A stretch of DNA of 64,000 nt from Thalassotalea sp. (GCA_029237915.1 JAQWHD010000065.1:94354-158353); one strand, 5' to 3'. Counted from the first letter of the stretch, positions 27,340 through 37,112 are shown. Numbers and translations are program-made. Notes: a model not told the origin generated them from the sequence alone.

Positions 27340-27361
27340 GATGTTACTTCTTATTTAACTG

Positions 27362-28000
27362 CTAAAACCATGCTTCAGGAATGACGATAATATCACCGGG
27401 ATAAACATCTACATTAGCTTTGATGTCACCAGATTTGATCAAATCTTCGATAAATAATTGATATTGACGCTGCTTACCATTTTCGATCCTAACTAATACC
27501 GCATCATTACCATCGGCAAATTCAGTTAAACCACCTACCGCAATCATCACATCTAATAGCGTCATATTTTTTCCGTAGCTCACGGCTCTAGGCTGCGCAG
27601 CTTCACCAATTACTCTAATTTGCTCACTGTAAGGTCCGACAAAGCCATTAATGGTGACAGTTACAATTGGCTCTCGTAAATAGGTAGATAATCTTTCTTC
27701 AATGGTACGAGCTAATTGTGTAGGGGTTTTCCCTGATGCGGGAATATCTTCAACCAAGGACGTAGTAATTTTTCCATCAGGTCTAACAACAAAACTGCCG
27801 GAAACTTCAGGATTGCGCCACACAAAAATGTTCAGCTGGTCGCCTGGGCCGATTAAATAATTATATGATTCAGCGGCATCAGTTTTGGCTGGATATATTG
27901 TTGCTGTTGGCAATGTGGGGTTTGAACTACAACTTGATAGCACGGCTACGAATACAGCGGTAATTAAAGCCGTCTGCAGAGACAAATATCCTTTCGTCAT
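27362..28000 (-). CDS. XrtA-system exopolysaccharide export lipoprotein (Wza-like)
   Basis: 212 residues. Lipoprotein signal with lipobox LSSC at about residue 24. The Poly_export domain shows YLIGPGDQLNIFVWRNPE and VRPDGKITTSLVEDIPASG, then an SLBB-like domain with RVIGEAAQPRAVSYGKNMTL. It is shorter than Wza, like other exosortase-linked members, and probably works with the beta-barrel encoded three genes on. It is the first gene of the minus-strand operon; the 174-base gap to the divergent glycosyltransferase gene should hold both promoters. Confidence 0.92.
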   Translation of the reverse strand: MTKGYLSLQTALITAVFVAVLSSCSSNPTLPTATIYPAKTDAAESYNYLIGPGDQLNIFVWRNPEVSGSFVVRPDGKITTSLVEDIPASGKTPTQLARTIEERLSTYLREPIVTVTINGFVGPYSEQIRVIGEAAQPRAVSYGKNMTLLDVMIAVGGLTEFADGNDAVLVRIENGKQRQYQLFIEDLIKSGDIKANVDVYPGDIIVIPEAWF

Positions 28001-28174
28001 AACTAAATGCCTTATGTTTAAAAATTATTCTTACTTTTATCAAAGGTTAGTCTAAAGATGGAAAAATGCATAAAATTTAAGCAAAATATCTTGCTATCTA
28101 TCTGATTGGTCTATTATTAAATATACACAACTCAAGGTTATTAATAATAATTCTATTTTCAAAGGTAATGCAGT

Positions 28175-29557
28175 TTGAATAATAACAATTCTAATTACTC
28201 ATCATTAATGCTCAAATTGTTAATCTGTGCAGACATTGTGTTATTTGTATGTGCCTTTGTTCTGTCGGTTACAGAGCCACAATTAAATATATTTGAGCAA
28301 GGGTTCATCTTAGCTGAAGCATTCTTTGTTTGTACTATGTTACTTAGCTGTTTGGGGCTGGGTTTATATAAATCTAAACTAAGAGAAACGCTTTTTGGTG
28401 TATTAAGACGCTTATTATTGGCAAGTGCAATGACCTATGTTTTGCTCGCAATTGTTGAACAGGTAATTGAATCACCCTACTTAGAGAATGACTTTTTAAT
28501 TCGAGCTTGTGCTTTAAGCTTTATATTTTCTGCATTATTTCGTTACTTATTATTTAAATACAATATTCTCGGTTTTGCCCGTCGTAATGTCTTAGTACTT
28601 GGTAATGGTCAACGAGCCTTGATTATTGAAAAACGTATGCGCCGAGAAGTGGACAGAAAGGGCTTTAATTTAGTTGGCTTTGTGCATATGCCTGGTGATC
28701 TAGACTCAGAAATTGCAGAAAATCATATTATTACCATAGACACCAACCTATTAGACTATGTCGTGAAAAATCAGGTGCATGAAATTGTCGTCGCTACCGA
28801 TGAGCGCAGAGATAATTTGCCTGTTGATGAGCTTTTTGCTTGTAAACTTAGAGGCGTTAAAGTTACTGAAATATTGGACTTTATTGAAAAAGAAACCGGT
28901 CAAATTGCGGTTAATTTAATTTATCCAAGTTGGATTATTTACTCTGAAGGTTTTCACTCAAGTAATGACTTAAGAAACACCTTCGATTGGTTATTTAATG
29001 CTTGCTTAGCCGTGCTGTTATTTATTATTACCTGGCCTTTTATGTTATTGGCAATTATCGCCATTAAGTTAGAAGATGGCCTTAGCGCACCTGTTTTGTA
29101 TTGGCAAAACCGAGTTGGTTTGCATGGTAAAGTGTTTGCCATTGCAAAATTTCGCTCGATGACAACGGATGCAGAAAAAGATGGCGCGAAATGGTCCACT
29201 GAAAGTGATTCTAGGATAACTGGAGTTGGTCACTTTATTCGAAAATACCGCATCGATGTGCTTCCGCAAATATACAATGTATTATGTAATGACATGGGCT
29301 TTGTTGGTCCAAGGCCAGAGCAACCAGAATTTGTTAACGATTTAAAAAATAAACTGCCTTATTATTCTCAAAGGCACAATGTTAAATCCGGTATTACCGG
29401 TTGGGCACAATTAAAATATCCTTATGGCGCTAATGAAAAAGACGCCTTAGAGAAGTTGAAGTTTGATCTGTACTATATTAAACATCGCAGTTTTTTATTG
29501 GATTTATTAATTCTTATTCAAACCGCAGAAGTTGTCCTGTTTGGCAAAGGTCGCTAA
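28175..29557 (+). CDS. XrtA-system initiating sugar-phosphate transferase (TIGR03013-like)
   Basis: 460 residues. About four membrane helices at the N-terminus, a CoA-binding-like middle domain, another helix near 275-300 (LLFIITWPFMLLAIIAI) and a C-terminal WcaJ-type bacterial sugar transferase domain (YWQNRVGLHGKVFAIAKFRS, KYRIDVLPQIYNVL, MGFVGPRPEQPEFV). It moves a sugar-1-phosphate to undecaprenyl phosphate to start each repeat unit. The TTG at 28175 has AAAGGT eight bases upstream; the next in-frame ATG at 28208 is possible. First of a three-gene operon with deacetylase and xrtA. Confidence 0.92.
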   Translation: MNNNNSNYSSLMLKLLICADIVLFVCAFVLSVTEPQLNIFEQGFILAEAFFVCTMLLSCLGLGLYKSKLRETLFGVLRRLLLASAMTYVLLAIVEQVIESPYLENDFLIRACALSFIFSALFRYLLFKYNILGFARRNVLVLGNGQRALIIEKRMRREVDRKGFNLVGFVHMPGDLDSEIAENHIITIDTNLLDYVVKNQVHEIVVATDERRDNLPVDELFACKLRGVKVTEILDFIEKETGQIAVNLIYPSWIIYSEGFHSSNDLRNTFDWLFNACLAVLLFIITWPFMLLAIIAIKLEDGLSAPVLYWQNRVGLHGKVFAIAKFRSMTTDAEKDGAKWSTESDSRITGVGHFIRKYRIDVLPQIYNVLCNDMGFVGPRPEQPEFVNDLKNKLPYYSQRHNVKSGITGWAQLKYPYGANEKDALEKLKFDLYYIKHRSFLLDLLILIQTAEVVLFGKGR

Positions 29558-29558
29558 C

Positions 29559-30440
29559 GTGCCCGAATTAGATGCACGCAAACACATATTAACTGTAGAT
29601 GTAGAAGACTACTTTCAAGTTTCTGCTTTTGAAAATATTGTTAATAGAACAAGTTGGGATTCACTCGAACATAGAGTTGAGCATAATACCCATAAAGTTT
29701 TAGATTTATTTAATGAGCATAACGCTAAGGCGACATTTTTTGTTTTGGGCTGGGTTGCCGAGCGCTATCCAAGTATTGTAAATCGTATTGTCAGTGAAGG
29801 GCACGAACTTGCATCACATGGACATAGTCACCAAAGACTCACCTCGCTAACCCAAGCACAAGCCTTTGCCGATATTAAAAAAAGTAAGGACATACTTGAA
29901 GACCTTTCTGGACAATTGATCACCGGCTACCGAGCACCTAGTTTTTCTATAAATAGTAGTAATATCTGGATTTACGATATCTTAAAGCAATTGAACTTTA
30001 GCTATAGCTCGAGCACGTATCCAATTAAGCATGATTTATATGGCGAGCCTAGTTGGCCAAGAGCCGCTTATCGTACCGAACAAGGGATACTAGAAATCCC
30101 CGTTTCAACGTTGAAGCTTGGTAATAAAAACTATCCAATTGCTGGTGGTGGTTATTATCGACTATTACCATACTGGCTGAACAAACACGCTATTAATCAT
30201 TTTATAAAGAATGAACAACAGCCTTATATGTTTTACTTCCACCCTTGGGAGATTGACCCTAAACAACCAAGGTTTAAGCACGCATCTAATAAATCAAAAC
30301 TAAGGCATTACACTAATTTAACTATCATGGAAGAAAAAATAGTTAAGCTCCTTAGACTCTATAACTGGCAAAGCGTAAGCGCAGCATATCAAGCTCAATT
30401 AACTAGCAAAGACCTCATTGAGGAAAGTGTCCATGGCTAG
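29559..30440 (+). CDS. XrtA-system polysaccharide deacetylase
   Basis: 293 residues from the GTG at 29559, which has AAAGG eight bases upstream and lies 1 base after the preceding stop. A NodB-type domain begins HILTVDVEDYFQVSAFE (metal and catalytic Asp) and continues with ELASHGHSHQRL (HxxxH metal ligands), ITGYRAPSFS and YFHPWEIDP. It matches the DUF3473-containing exosortase-associated deacetylase family and probably removes N-acetyl groups from the nascent polysaccharide or its lipid-linked unit. Its end overlaps the xrtA start by 8 bases. Confidence 0.92.
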   Translation: MPELDARKHILTVDVEDYFQVSAFENIVNRTSWDSLEHRVEHNTHKVLDLFNEHNAKATFFVLGWVAERYPSIVNRIVSEGHELASHGHSHQRLTSLTQAQAFADIKKSKDILEDLSGQLITGYRAPSFSINSSNIWIYDILKQLNFSYSSSTYPIKHDLYGEPSWPRAAYRTEQGILEIPVSTLKLGNKNYPIAGGGYYRLLPYWLNKHAINHFIKNEQQPYMFYFHPWEIDPKQPRFKHASNKSKLRHYTNLTIMEEKIVKLLRLYNWQSVSAAYQAQLTSKDLIEESVHG

Positions 30441-31914
30441 TTTGATGACATCGCTAGATAATGAAAAACAGGCCTCTCAAAACCCAATTGTTGTAACCGT
30501 AGCTGTTATTTTATGCTTGTGGTTGCTGACTTTTTTTATCGGCATAAAATCGGCTGCCTCGGTTTGGTGGGTATCTGAAATTTTTCATCACGGCGCTTTT
30601 GTTGTACCAATAAGCTTGTGGTTAATTTATCAAAAGAAAGCTGAATTATTATCTGAGCCACTGCAAATAAACTACTTTGCATTGCCTATTCTGGTTTTAT
30701 TGATTTTTATTCATGTCTTTGGTGTTGCCGGTGATATTCAGCTTTTTCAATACATAGGTACCTTTGGCAGCTTACCTTTTATTCTCTGGTTCTTGCTAGG
30801 AACAAGGGCTTGTAAAAAAATATTATTTCCTCTATTTTTTATGGTGTTCGCCATACCTGTAGGCGATGAGTTAATTCCAATATTGCAAGAAATTACCGCC
30901 GATCTATCGGTGTTTTTTTTACAGCTGATTAATACGCCGGTATTGCGTGAGGGGTTATACATAGAGATCCCTAATGGTCGCTTTCATGTGGCAGAAGCTT
31001 GCTCAGGTATAAGTTTTTTAATCGTATCAATCGTGTTTGGTAATTTATATGCCTACATGTCTTTTCAAAAATACCCAAAGAAAATATTATTTTTAGTGTT
31101 ATCTTTTTCCGTACCTATTTTAGCTAATGCATTACGGGTTTTTGGCATTGTTTTAATTGGCCATTACTTTGGAATGGAGTATGCGGTAGGTACAGATCAT
31201 TTGGTTTATGGGTGGGTATTTTATTGCTTTGTTTTGTTTTTATTGATTGTGATTGGTGAAAAAATCAAAGATAAACCGACAGCTAACAGAGCCCTCCAAG
31301 ATCAGGAGTACTCTAGTACCTTGCCCTTATCTAAAACCATTCCTTTGGCACTGCTTTTAATATTAACTATTGTATGGCAGATATGGCTTGATCAAGGGGG
31401 GAGTTCAGCAACGAACAATACTCGTTCCCTGAAACTGCAAAATATAGTGCAAGTAAAACCTATTTCTATAGACCCTGATTTTAGCGGATATACCGATAAG
31501 ATAAGTGGCACAATAAGTTTAGATGATGGCACAAGCGTTGAGGTTTTTGTCGCTTGGTATGATTTCGGCGCGAAAGGGGATGTGTTTTCTTCGACCAATA
31601 AGTTATTTGCCCCTAAAAAGTGGAAGGCCATTGAAGCTAGCAACTTTGGATTTGAACCGAATAACCAATACGCAATCGGGCAAAGTCTGATTTTAGAAAA
31701 CTACCGTAAGCAGCGAATAACCGTCTTATCGAGTATTTCCTATGCTAACTCTTGGTCGGTAAGTTCCACCATATCCAGATTAAAATATACACTTGAGGTC
31801 ATTAAAGGCAATAAAGCTGATTTAGTCTTTGCCAGTGTGGTAGTGCCTGGTACTCTTGATGCGGAGCAAACAAAGGTTCTTTTTGAAGAAACAATCGAGC
31901 AACTTATTGATTAA
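30433..31914 (+). CDS. xrtA: exosortase A with EpsI-like C-terminal domain
   Basis: 493 residues from the ATG at 30433 with AGGAAA six bases upstream. About eight membrane helices hold the exosortase catalytic residues: Cys in HVAEACSGISFL, Arg in NALRVFGIVL and His in VGTDHLVYGWVFYC. It is a transpeptidase-like membrane enzyme thought to cleave PEP-CTERM sorting signals. From about residue 300 a soluble EpsI domain follows (SIDPDFSGYTDKISG, VEVFVAWYD), present in XrtA of EPS loci. No PEP-CTERM substrate was recognised in the window, so targets must lie elsewhere. The 3' end overlaps the convergent beta-helix gene by 11 bases. Confidence 0.96.
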   Translation: MASLMTSLDNEKQASQNPIVVTVAVILCLWLLTFFIGIKSAASVWWVSEIFHHGAFVVPISLWLIYQKKAELLSEPLQINYFALPILVLLIFIHVFGVAGDIQLFQYIGTFGSLPFILWFLLGTRACKKILFPLFFMVFAIPVGDELIPILQEITADLSVFFLQLINTPVLREGLYIEIPNGRFHVAEACSGISFLIVSIVFGNLYAYMSFQKYPKKILFLVLSFSVPILANALRVFGIVLIGHYFGMEYAVGTDHLVYGWVFYCFVLFLLIVIGEKIKDKPTANRALQDQEYSSTLPLSKTIPLALLLILTIVWQIWLDQGGSSATNNTRSLKLQNIVQVKPISIDPDFSGYTDKISGTISLDDGTSVEVFVAWYDFGAKGDVFSSTNKLFAPKKWKAIEASNFGFEPNNQYAIGQSLILENYRKQRITVLSSISYANSWSVSSTISRLKYTLEVIKGNKADLVFASVVVPGTLDAEQTKVLFEETIEQLID

Positions 31915-32953
31915 AGTTCTTCAGGATAAGCTCTTCGCTTTCTTGTTGAGTGAGTAGCTGGTTATTCGTTAACCTTGCCTTTGCAGAGTTTCTTTTTTGA
32001 ATGGGTTTATTCGATCTATTATCTTTAATTTTTACATCTGTAGTTTGTGCAAACCTATATTCAATCGCAGAAGGGTAGCCGTGCTCTAATATAATTAGAT
32101 TATTTTCAATTAATGTTCCCGGACTCGATTCAATTGAAATCCCAACATCACTATATGGATGATGGTTATCTTTATGGTAGATGTTGTTTTTTGATATTTT
32201 ACCGCCGGCATTACCGCGTTTTCCCATGCCAAAGCCAATACCTCTATCGCAATTTATAATGGTATTGTTTGCAACTAAATTATCTGCAGACTGATTCCAA
32301 ATATGTATGGCATGCTCGGCGACTTGTTGTTTGGGACTGGCAATATTTCTAAAATAATTGTGAGTAACTTGCCAATTAATCATGCCATGAGCGTCAATCC
32401 CTCCGATATACCAATTGGGACCAATACCTGCGGAATATTCAAAATGATTATTACGAACAATGCCATTTTTAACTCTATCGGTTAAATCTTTGCCAAAGGT
32501 TACTTTGATCATTTGCTGATAAGAGTCGCGAAAAATATTATTTTCAATAATAGGGGATTGCGCGCCACTTTCCCCGGCAATCTGAATTAAGTGATATCCA
32601 CTTTTTTCAATTGTTAAGCCTGAAATCTTAATATTTTTGCCTGATATTCTAAATACATTACCTATCTTGGCATCAGGGCTCATGCTATCCCCCGCAATCG
32701 TTACTGAATTTGGATTATTACTTAGGCTTTGAATAGTGAGGTTATTACGTTTAATTTGAATGGTGTTATATATCGAATAATGCCCTTGCTTTAACCTTAT
32801 TGTTTGCTGGCTATTACAGTGTGCAGATTGTTTTATAATATCTTCAAATAATATTACATTGCTTACAGTGAAGGTTTTTTCTAAGCAGATGTCTTGATTA
32901 GCTAAGGCTTGTCCGCTCATGGTTAATAAGATTAATCCTACCTTCTTAAACAT
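31904..32953 (-). CDS. secreted right-handed beta-helix protein
   Basis: 349 residues with a signal peptide (residues 1-18, ending ALA). From about residue 75 the protein shows regular Asn-rich rungs (SPIIENNIFRDS, NGIVRNNHFEYS, NWQVTHNYFRN, DNLVANNTIINCD, GGKISKNNIYHK, PGTLIENNLIILE) typical of parallel beta-helices in the PbH1/NosD and polysaccharide lyase families. Similar proteins accompany EPS loci as lyases or epimerases. No catalytic set could be confirmed, so substrate and activity remain open. It is followed downstream by nothing and preceded by the hexapeptide acyltransferase gene on the same strand (8-base gap). Confidence 0.75.
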   Translation of the reverse strand: MFKKVGLILLTMSGQALANQDICLEKTFTVSNVILFEDIIKQSAHCNSQQTIRLKQGHYSIYNTIQIKRNNLTIQSLSNNPNSVTIAGDSMSPDAKIGNVFRISGKNIKISGLTIEKSGYHLIQIAGESGAQSPIIENNIFRDSYQQMIKVTFGKDLTDRVKNGIVRNNHFEYSAGIGPNWYIGGIDAHGMINWQVTHNYFRNIASPKQQVAEHAIHIWNQSADNLVANNTIINCDRGIGFGMGKRGNAGGKISKNNIYHKDNHHPYSDVGISIESSPGTLIENNLIILEHGYPSAIEYRFAQTTDVKIKDNRSNKPIQKRNSAKARLTNNQLLTQQESEELILKNFNQ

Positions 32954-32961
32954 GAGTTACT

Positions 32962-33543
32962 TTAACCATTCGTTTGTTTAACAAATACGGCTGGATTGCC
33001 CGCCATAATTGAGTTGTCAGCTACGTCTTGAGTAACGACGCTACCGGCGGCTATAACGCAATTGCTGCCCACATTAGCCATCACTATTGCGCCGTTACCT
33101 ATCCAAGTATTTGCACCTATCGTCACTTTGCTAAATTCACCGCCTTGATCTTTTAGGGGAATGTTGGGGTTTGAATAATTGTGCTGGCGCTTACCGCTGA
33201 GAATATGCACGGCAGAGCCAAGCAAGCAATTTTCCTCAATAACACAGCTACCAATATTCGATTGTGGACCTATGTATACACCATCAAATATTTCGGTATC
33301 TAATTGCGAGAACAAAACCCCGAAGCTAATCATACAATTAGAGCTACAGTGAGGCATGGTGTATCGATAAAAACCTATCCGAAGGTAACTACCTACTTTG
33401 CCAGGGAAAAGGCTTAATGTTTGTGAGAAAGCTGGGAAGGCGGAATCCGCCTTGTTTGCTATCTTCAAAATAAGAAAAGCAAAAAGTAAGGGAGATACTA
33501 AAAGGGAGAATAGCCAACTAATTAGTTTTTTTAATTTTATCAT
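32962..33543 (-). CDS. left-handed beta-helix (hexapeptide) acyltransferase
   Basis: 193 residues. An N-terminal hydrophobic segment (about residues 8-25) is followed by hexapeptide repeats: IFDGVYIGPQSNIGSCVIEE and later VTIGANTWIGNGAIVMANVG, SNCVIAAGSVVTQDV and MAGNPAVFVK, the classic end of serine/sugar O-acetyltransferases. A His in HILSGKRQHN could be the catalytic base. It probably O-acylates a sugar of the polysaccharide. Transcribed with the beta-helix gene. Confidence 0.85.
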   Translation of the reverse strand: MIKLKKLISWLFSLLVSPLLFAFLILKIANKADSAFPAFSQTLSLFPGKVGSYLRIGFYRYTMPHCSSNCMISFGVLFSQLDTEIFDGVYIGPQSNIGSCVIEENCLLGSAVHILSGKRQHNYSNPNIPLKDQGGEFSKVTIGANTWIGNGAIVMANVGSNCVIAAGSVVTQDVADNSIMAGNPAVFVKQTNG

Positions 33544-33672
33544 TGAATTAAGTTAAGTTGCCTTTAATCTGATTAGCAAGGATATGTCTCAATTAATAAT
33601 AAATTTATAAAAAATAGGCTACTTTTAAATAATCAAACCATTGGTTGAATGGTTTAGTTATGGAAAGTGATC

Positions 33673-34716
33673 ATGGATAACGAATTAAAAGAATATATTA
33701 ATTTCCTTCGTGGTGGTTCAATAATGAGGGTTATGTTAGGTCACTTAGGCTTACTGTGGTTTTATATGCCTTACTCCTCTTGGATTGGTCTTTTGCTGCC
33801 GGTGCTCTTTTTTGTGTCTGGACTTGTGTCATATCATTGTTATTTACGGTATGCATCGTTAACCGACTATTTATATAAAAGAAGTATTGGTATTTATTTA
33901 CCTTATTTAATCGTCGCATTAGCTATTCTATTGGTATCTTTATTTATCCCGCAATGGGATGTTGGAAACTTTACAAGATGGCTGTTAATTCGCCCCGATA
34001 CTAAAGAACTTCCATTTGAATTGGGACAAGTTTGGTTTTTGAGAGTGCTAATTATAATTGTATTTCTCTCCGCTTTTATTTTTGCTCTAAAGAACAAAGG
34101 CATTTATTTCGCAATTTTACTTTCTCTGGTCGTTATTGTTATAAATAGCATCATTGATGTTCGCAATTTTTTTGATGTGTTCTCTATTAATTTCTATTTG
34201 GTTTTTTCAAATTTATATTTTTTTTTACTTGGGAGCAGCTTTTTGTTGATTTTAAAGTATGACGTTTTAAAAATTCTAAAATATATCGCTATTATTAGTT
34301 TGATTGTTTTTATTTTTTGTCTTTTTTTCTGGGGGTACACCAATTTAAATCCTTTAAAAAGGAACCCTGAGCTTACTTATGTTTCTGGTGCTACCTGTTT
34401 AATTGCTGCTTTAATGTATTACATGCATTTCGTTTATAGGATGTGTAATCAGTTTAAATTAATAAAAGCAGTTTTAAATTTTTGCAGTAATAACTCATAT
34501 TCACTGTTTCTTCTGCATACCATCGTTTTGGGGCTGTCTGAGCTTATAATTTTTACAGAACCGTTAACGGGTAACCATAAAATGGCCATGTTAAAATTGA
34601 TCCTTGTGTTAATTGGTACTGCTATATTAGCACCACCATTAACTCGTTTAACAAGGCAGGCTACTTTGCTATGTTTAGGCGGCACCACAAAAGCTAGTTC
34701 ACAAAATAAAATTTAA
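33673..34716 (+). CDS. acyltransferase-3 family membrane protein
   Basis: 347 residues from the ATG at 33673 with GGAAA six bases upstream; a GTG at 33667 is less likely. About ten membrane helices. The family motif is in NFLRGGSIMRVMLGHLG, with Arg and His eleven residues apart as in OafA-type acyltransferases, and a second conserved His occurs near LFLLHTIVLG. Such enzymes O-acetylate or O-succinylate surface polysaccharides in the membrane. Strongly AT-rich codons. The gene is alone between divergent and same-strand genes, so likely has its own promoter. Confidence 0.85.
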   Translation: MDNELKEYINFLRGGSIMRVMLGHLGLLWFYMPYSSWIGLLLPVLFFVSGLVSYHCYLRYASLTDYLYKRSIGIYLPYLIVALAILLVSLFIPQWDVGNFTRWLLIRPDTKELPFELGQVWFLRVLIIIVFLSAFIFALKNKGIYFAILLSLVVIVINSIIDVRNFFDVFSINFYLVFSNLYFFLLGSSFLLILKYDVLKILKYIAIISLIVFIFCLFFWGYTNLNPLKRNPELTYVSGATCLIAALMYYMHFVYRMCNQFKLIKAVLNFCSNNSYSLFLLHTIVLGLSELIIFTEPLTGNHKMAMLKLILVLIGTAILAPPLTRLTRQATLLCLGGTTKASSQNKI

Positions 34717-34830
34717 AATGTTTGAAGTTACAAATTGGATTGATGGCCTTTTATTCACTAATATTAATAATATTTGATTGAAAATTAACGTGTTTCAATT
34801 AATCTCACTCATTTTTTCAGGATACCGTAA

Positions 34831-35853
34831 TTGATATTTACCAAAGCTAATAGTAATGAAATATTGTCTGGTGATGTTAGTCAGTGGACAAAAAGTTTAT
34901 TGCCGACTTTATGTTGCCCCTCTGGTTGTAACAAGCAAATGCAACTTACACAATTTATCTCTAGAAAAAATTGCAACATCTACTTTTATAATATTGGTTG
35001 CGAAAATTGCAGAAAATCTTATTGTGTAAAACAAGTTTTAAACTTAAAGAAAGATAAGGTAAACCAGCTATTTATCAAAGGTAAAACTCTTTACTCAATA
35101 TTGGCTGTGTCGGGAGTTCACTCAACTGAATTTATTGCTCATGACGAACATACTAATTCAGTTCTGATGCCATCAATAACTGGCGATACATTAGAAAAAT
35201 TAATCATCCAGTCATTTTTTAAGGGTGAAAAAAGTCATCTGAAATGTTTAAATTTACTGGCTGCTTTAGCAGATCAGCAGGCTATTATGCATGCAACTAA
35301 AATACCCGATAACTTACCGATGCCAACACCTTGTAGCAATCTTGAATACGAGAACAGATTGGCTGAATACTTGGATATTGGCTTTATTCAACAGGCGCTG
35401 ACTTTTGCAGAAGAAACACCACAACAAAAAATTGCAGCTTTAGGTGAAAGCTTTAAAGAAGGAATGGAGAATGTTTTACTTCATGGTGATTTTCAAGCAA
35501 AGAATGTGTTAATTGACAAGCATAACTCTGCTGTTCTAATTGATTTGAACTATGGTTTGGGTCACCCTTTATTTGATATTGCCCAATTCCTCACTCAACT
35601 TGTTAGGCTTCATCGTACTTGGAATTTTCCTAAAGCCAAATCCTATCTAGAGCAATACGGTGACCATTTTTTAAAAGTCTACTTTAGTCATGGCAATGAG
35701 CATCTTAAAAAAGACCTGCCTTTTTTTATGCTTTGGGCAATGGCATTCTCACTGAGAGGTGATCTCACTATGCCAGCTTTTGTCAAAAGATATATAGGAT
35801 CACATATTAAAGCCTCAGTCATGTATAAAAAATGGGCTGGAATCAGTCAGTAA
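34831..35853 (+). CDS. APH-fold phosphotransferase with N-terminal Cys-rich motif
   Basis: 340 residues, TTG start with AGGA eight bases upstream. The C-terminal half is an aminoglycoside phosphotransferase/kinase-like domain: NVLLHGDFQAKNVLI (catalytic HGDxxxxN) and AVLIDLNYGLGHPLFDIAQF (Mg-binding Asp). The N-terminal 60 residues contain LCCPSGCNKQ and IGCENCRKSYC, a spacing that looks like a zinc ribbon and is unusual for this fold. The substrate may be a sugar, lipid or protein. Its position among glycan genes favours sugar phosphorylation (inference). It ends 29 bases from a convergent gene. Confidence 0.7.
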   Translation: MIFTKANSNEILSGDVSQWTKSLLPTLCCPSGCNKQMQLTQFISRKNCNIYFYNIGCENCRKSYCVKQVLNLKKDKVNQLFIKGKTLYSILAVSGVHSTEFIAHDEHTNSVLMPSITGDTLEKLIIQSFFKGEKSHLKCLNLLAALADQQAIMHATKIPDNLPMPTPCSNLEYENRLAEYLDIGFIQQALTFAEETPQQKIAALGESFKEGMENVLLHGDFQAKNVLIDKHNSAVLIDLNYGLGHPLFDIAQFLTQLVRLHRTWNFPKAKSYLEQYGDHFLKVYFSHGNEHLKKDLPFFMLWAMAFSLRGDLTMPAFVKRYIGSHIKASVMYKKWAGISQ

Positions 35854-35882
35854 TTTTGGTCAAGTGGTGTTAGTTTTTATCG

Positions 35883-37112
35883 CTATGTTTTCTTTGTTAT
35901 TTGCTGGCTCACTAAGCTACTAATCACCTTTTTAAGGGGGGTTAGTTGAGCCGGCCAAGAGTATTCTTGCTTTACTAGTGATAAACTATTTTTAGTTAAT
36001 CTATTACGCAGTGAAGTATCTTCTATTAAGCGAAATATTTGCTCTTTAAATTCATTATTATTATTCGCTAGGAGATAATGTGTTTCTGCTTGGCAGTTAA
36101 TCCCTTGAGTCGCGTTTGAAGTGCATATAACGGGGATATTACTTGCGAAAGCTTCTAGAACTTTATTTTGCACACCTCTCGCGATCCTCAATGGCGCAAT
36201 AAAAAAATCAGCCTGATTGTAATAATCCCTAATGTCATCAACAAATCCAGTTACATTTACTCCAGGTAATTGAGATAATTTTTTAATCGATGCTGTCGGG
36301 TTCATACCAACTATGGTAAATGTTGCTTTGGGGTATTTGGCAATAATGTCTAGCCAGACAACCTCACAGAACCAAGTAACGGCGTCCACATTTGGAAAGT
36401 AGTCCATTACCCCCGTGAAAATAAAGTTTAAATTTCCGCTATTGTCGATCTTATCCATTGGAGTGAAATAATCTAAATCGATACCATTACTTATTTTGAG
36501 TATATTATTGAAGTCGTGTTGCTTGTCTGTAAATAAGTCGCTTTCCACTTGTGAGGTAAATAAGCAATGTAGTGCCGACTTTTGAATACTAAACTCATAT
36601 TTTTTCAGTAGTTTAGCTTCTCGGGAAAAAATAATTTTTTTAATCGGCCCTGAAAATTGTTTGTATTGTTGCCACTTTAAAGAATCCAAATCCATAAAAT
36701 CCACGATTAATGGCGGAGCAGGTTGGTCTGGAAATTGACGGCAATAGGTGAAATAGTATTCTGCAACTGCGCTCGAAGAACACATGATCAGAACATCCTG
36801 CATGTAGATTAATTTGTTGATTTTAGTTTGTAACTTAGCACTATAAAAAAAATTTAAACTGATAGGGTTATTTTTTAATATTGACGTACTGTAACGGATA
36901 AACTTATTTGGTAACTTGCTACAGGTTATTTTGAGATTAAAGTGTTCTGCAAGTTGACGTGCAAACTTTTGGTCATCAATGCTTTCTGTTGGACAAGCAA
37001 TATGCACTTTAAATCCACAGGAAAGTATAAATTTGATCTGGTTATAAGTTCGTATTTTTTCACCTTTATTAGGTGGATATGGAACTCGTTGACATATGAA
37101 TAGAATTCGCAA
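35883..37112 (-). CDS. GT4 glycosyltransferase, XrtA-system type (TIGR03087-like)
   Basis: 409 residues. The start MRILFICQRVPYPPNKGEKI matches the exosortase-associated GT4 family stp1. The donor-binding region is visible in NFIFTGVMDYFPNVDAVTWF, PLRIARGVQNKVLEAFASNI (the conserved Glu of GT-B enzymes). It should add a sugar from a nucleotide donor to the lipid-linked unit. Last gene of a seven-gene minus-strand operon. Confidence 0.9.
   Translation of the reverse strand: MRILFICQRVPYPPNKGEKIRTYNQIKFILSCGFKVHIACPTESIDDQKFARQLAEHFNLKITCSKLPNKFIRYSTSILKNNPISLNFFYSAKLQTKINKLIYMQDVLIMCSSSAVAEYYFTYCRQFPDQPAPPLIVDFMDLDSLKWQQYKQFSGPIKKIIFSREAKLLKKYEFSIQKSALHCLFTSQVESDLFTDKQHDFNNILKISNGIDLDYFTPMDKIDNSGNLNFIFTGVMDYFPNVDAVTWFCEVVWLDIIAKYPKATFTIVGMNPTASIKKLSQLPGVNVTGFVDDIRDYYNQADFFIAPLRIARGVQNKVLEAFASNIPVICTSNATQGINCQAETHYLLANNNNEFKEQIFRLIEDTSLRNRLTKNSLSLVKQEYSWPAQLTPLKKVISSLVSQQITKKT

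Noticed and set aside
28001..28174. Sigma54 (-24/-12) promoter expected for PrsR in the divergent gap
   Set aside because: A TGGAAAAATGCA stretch near 28060 has the wrong spacing between GG and GC, so no site was called.
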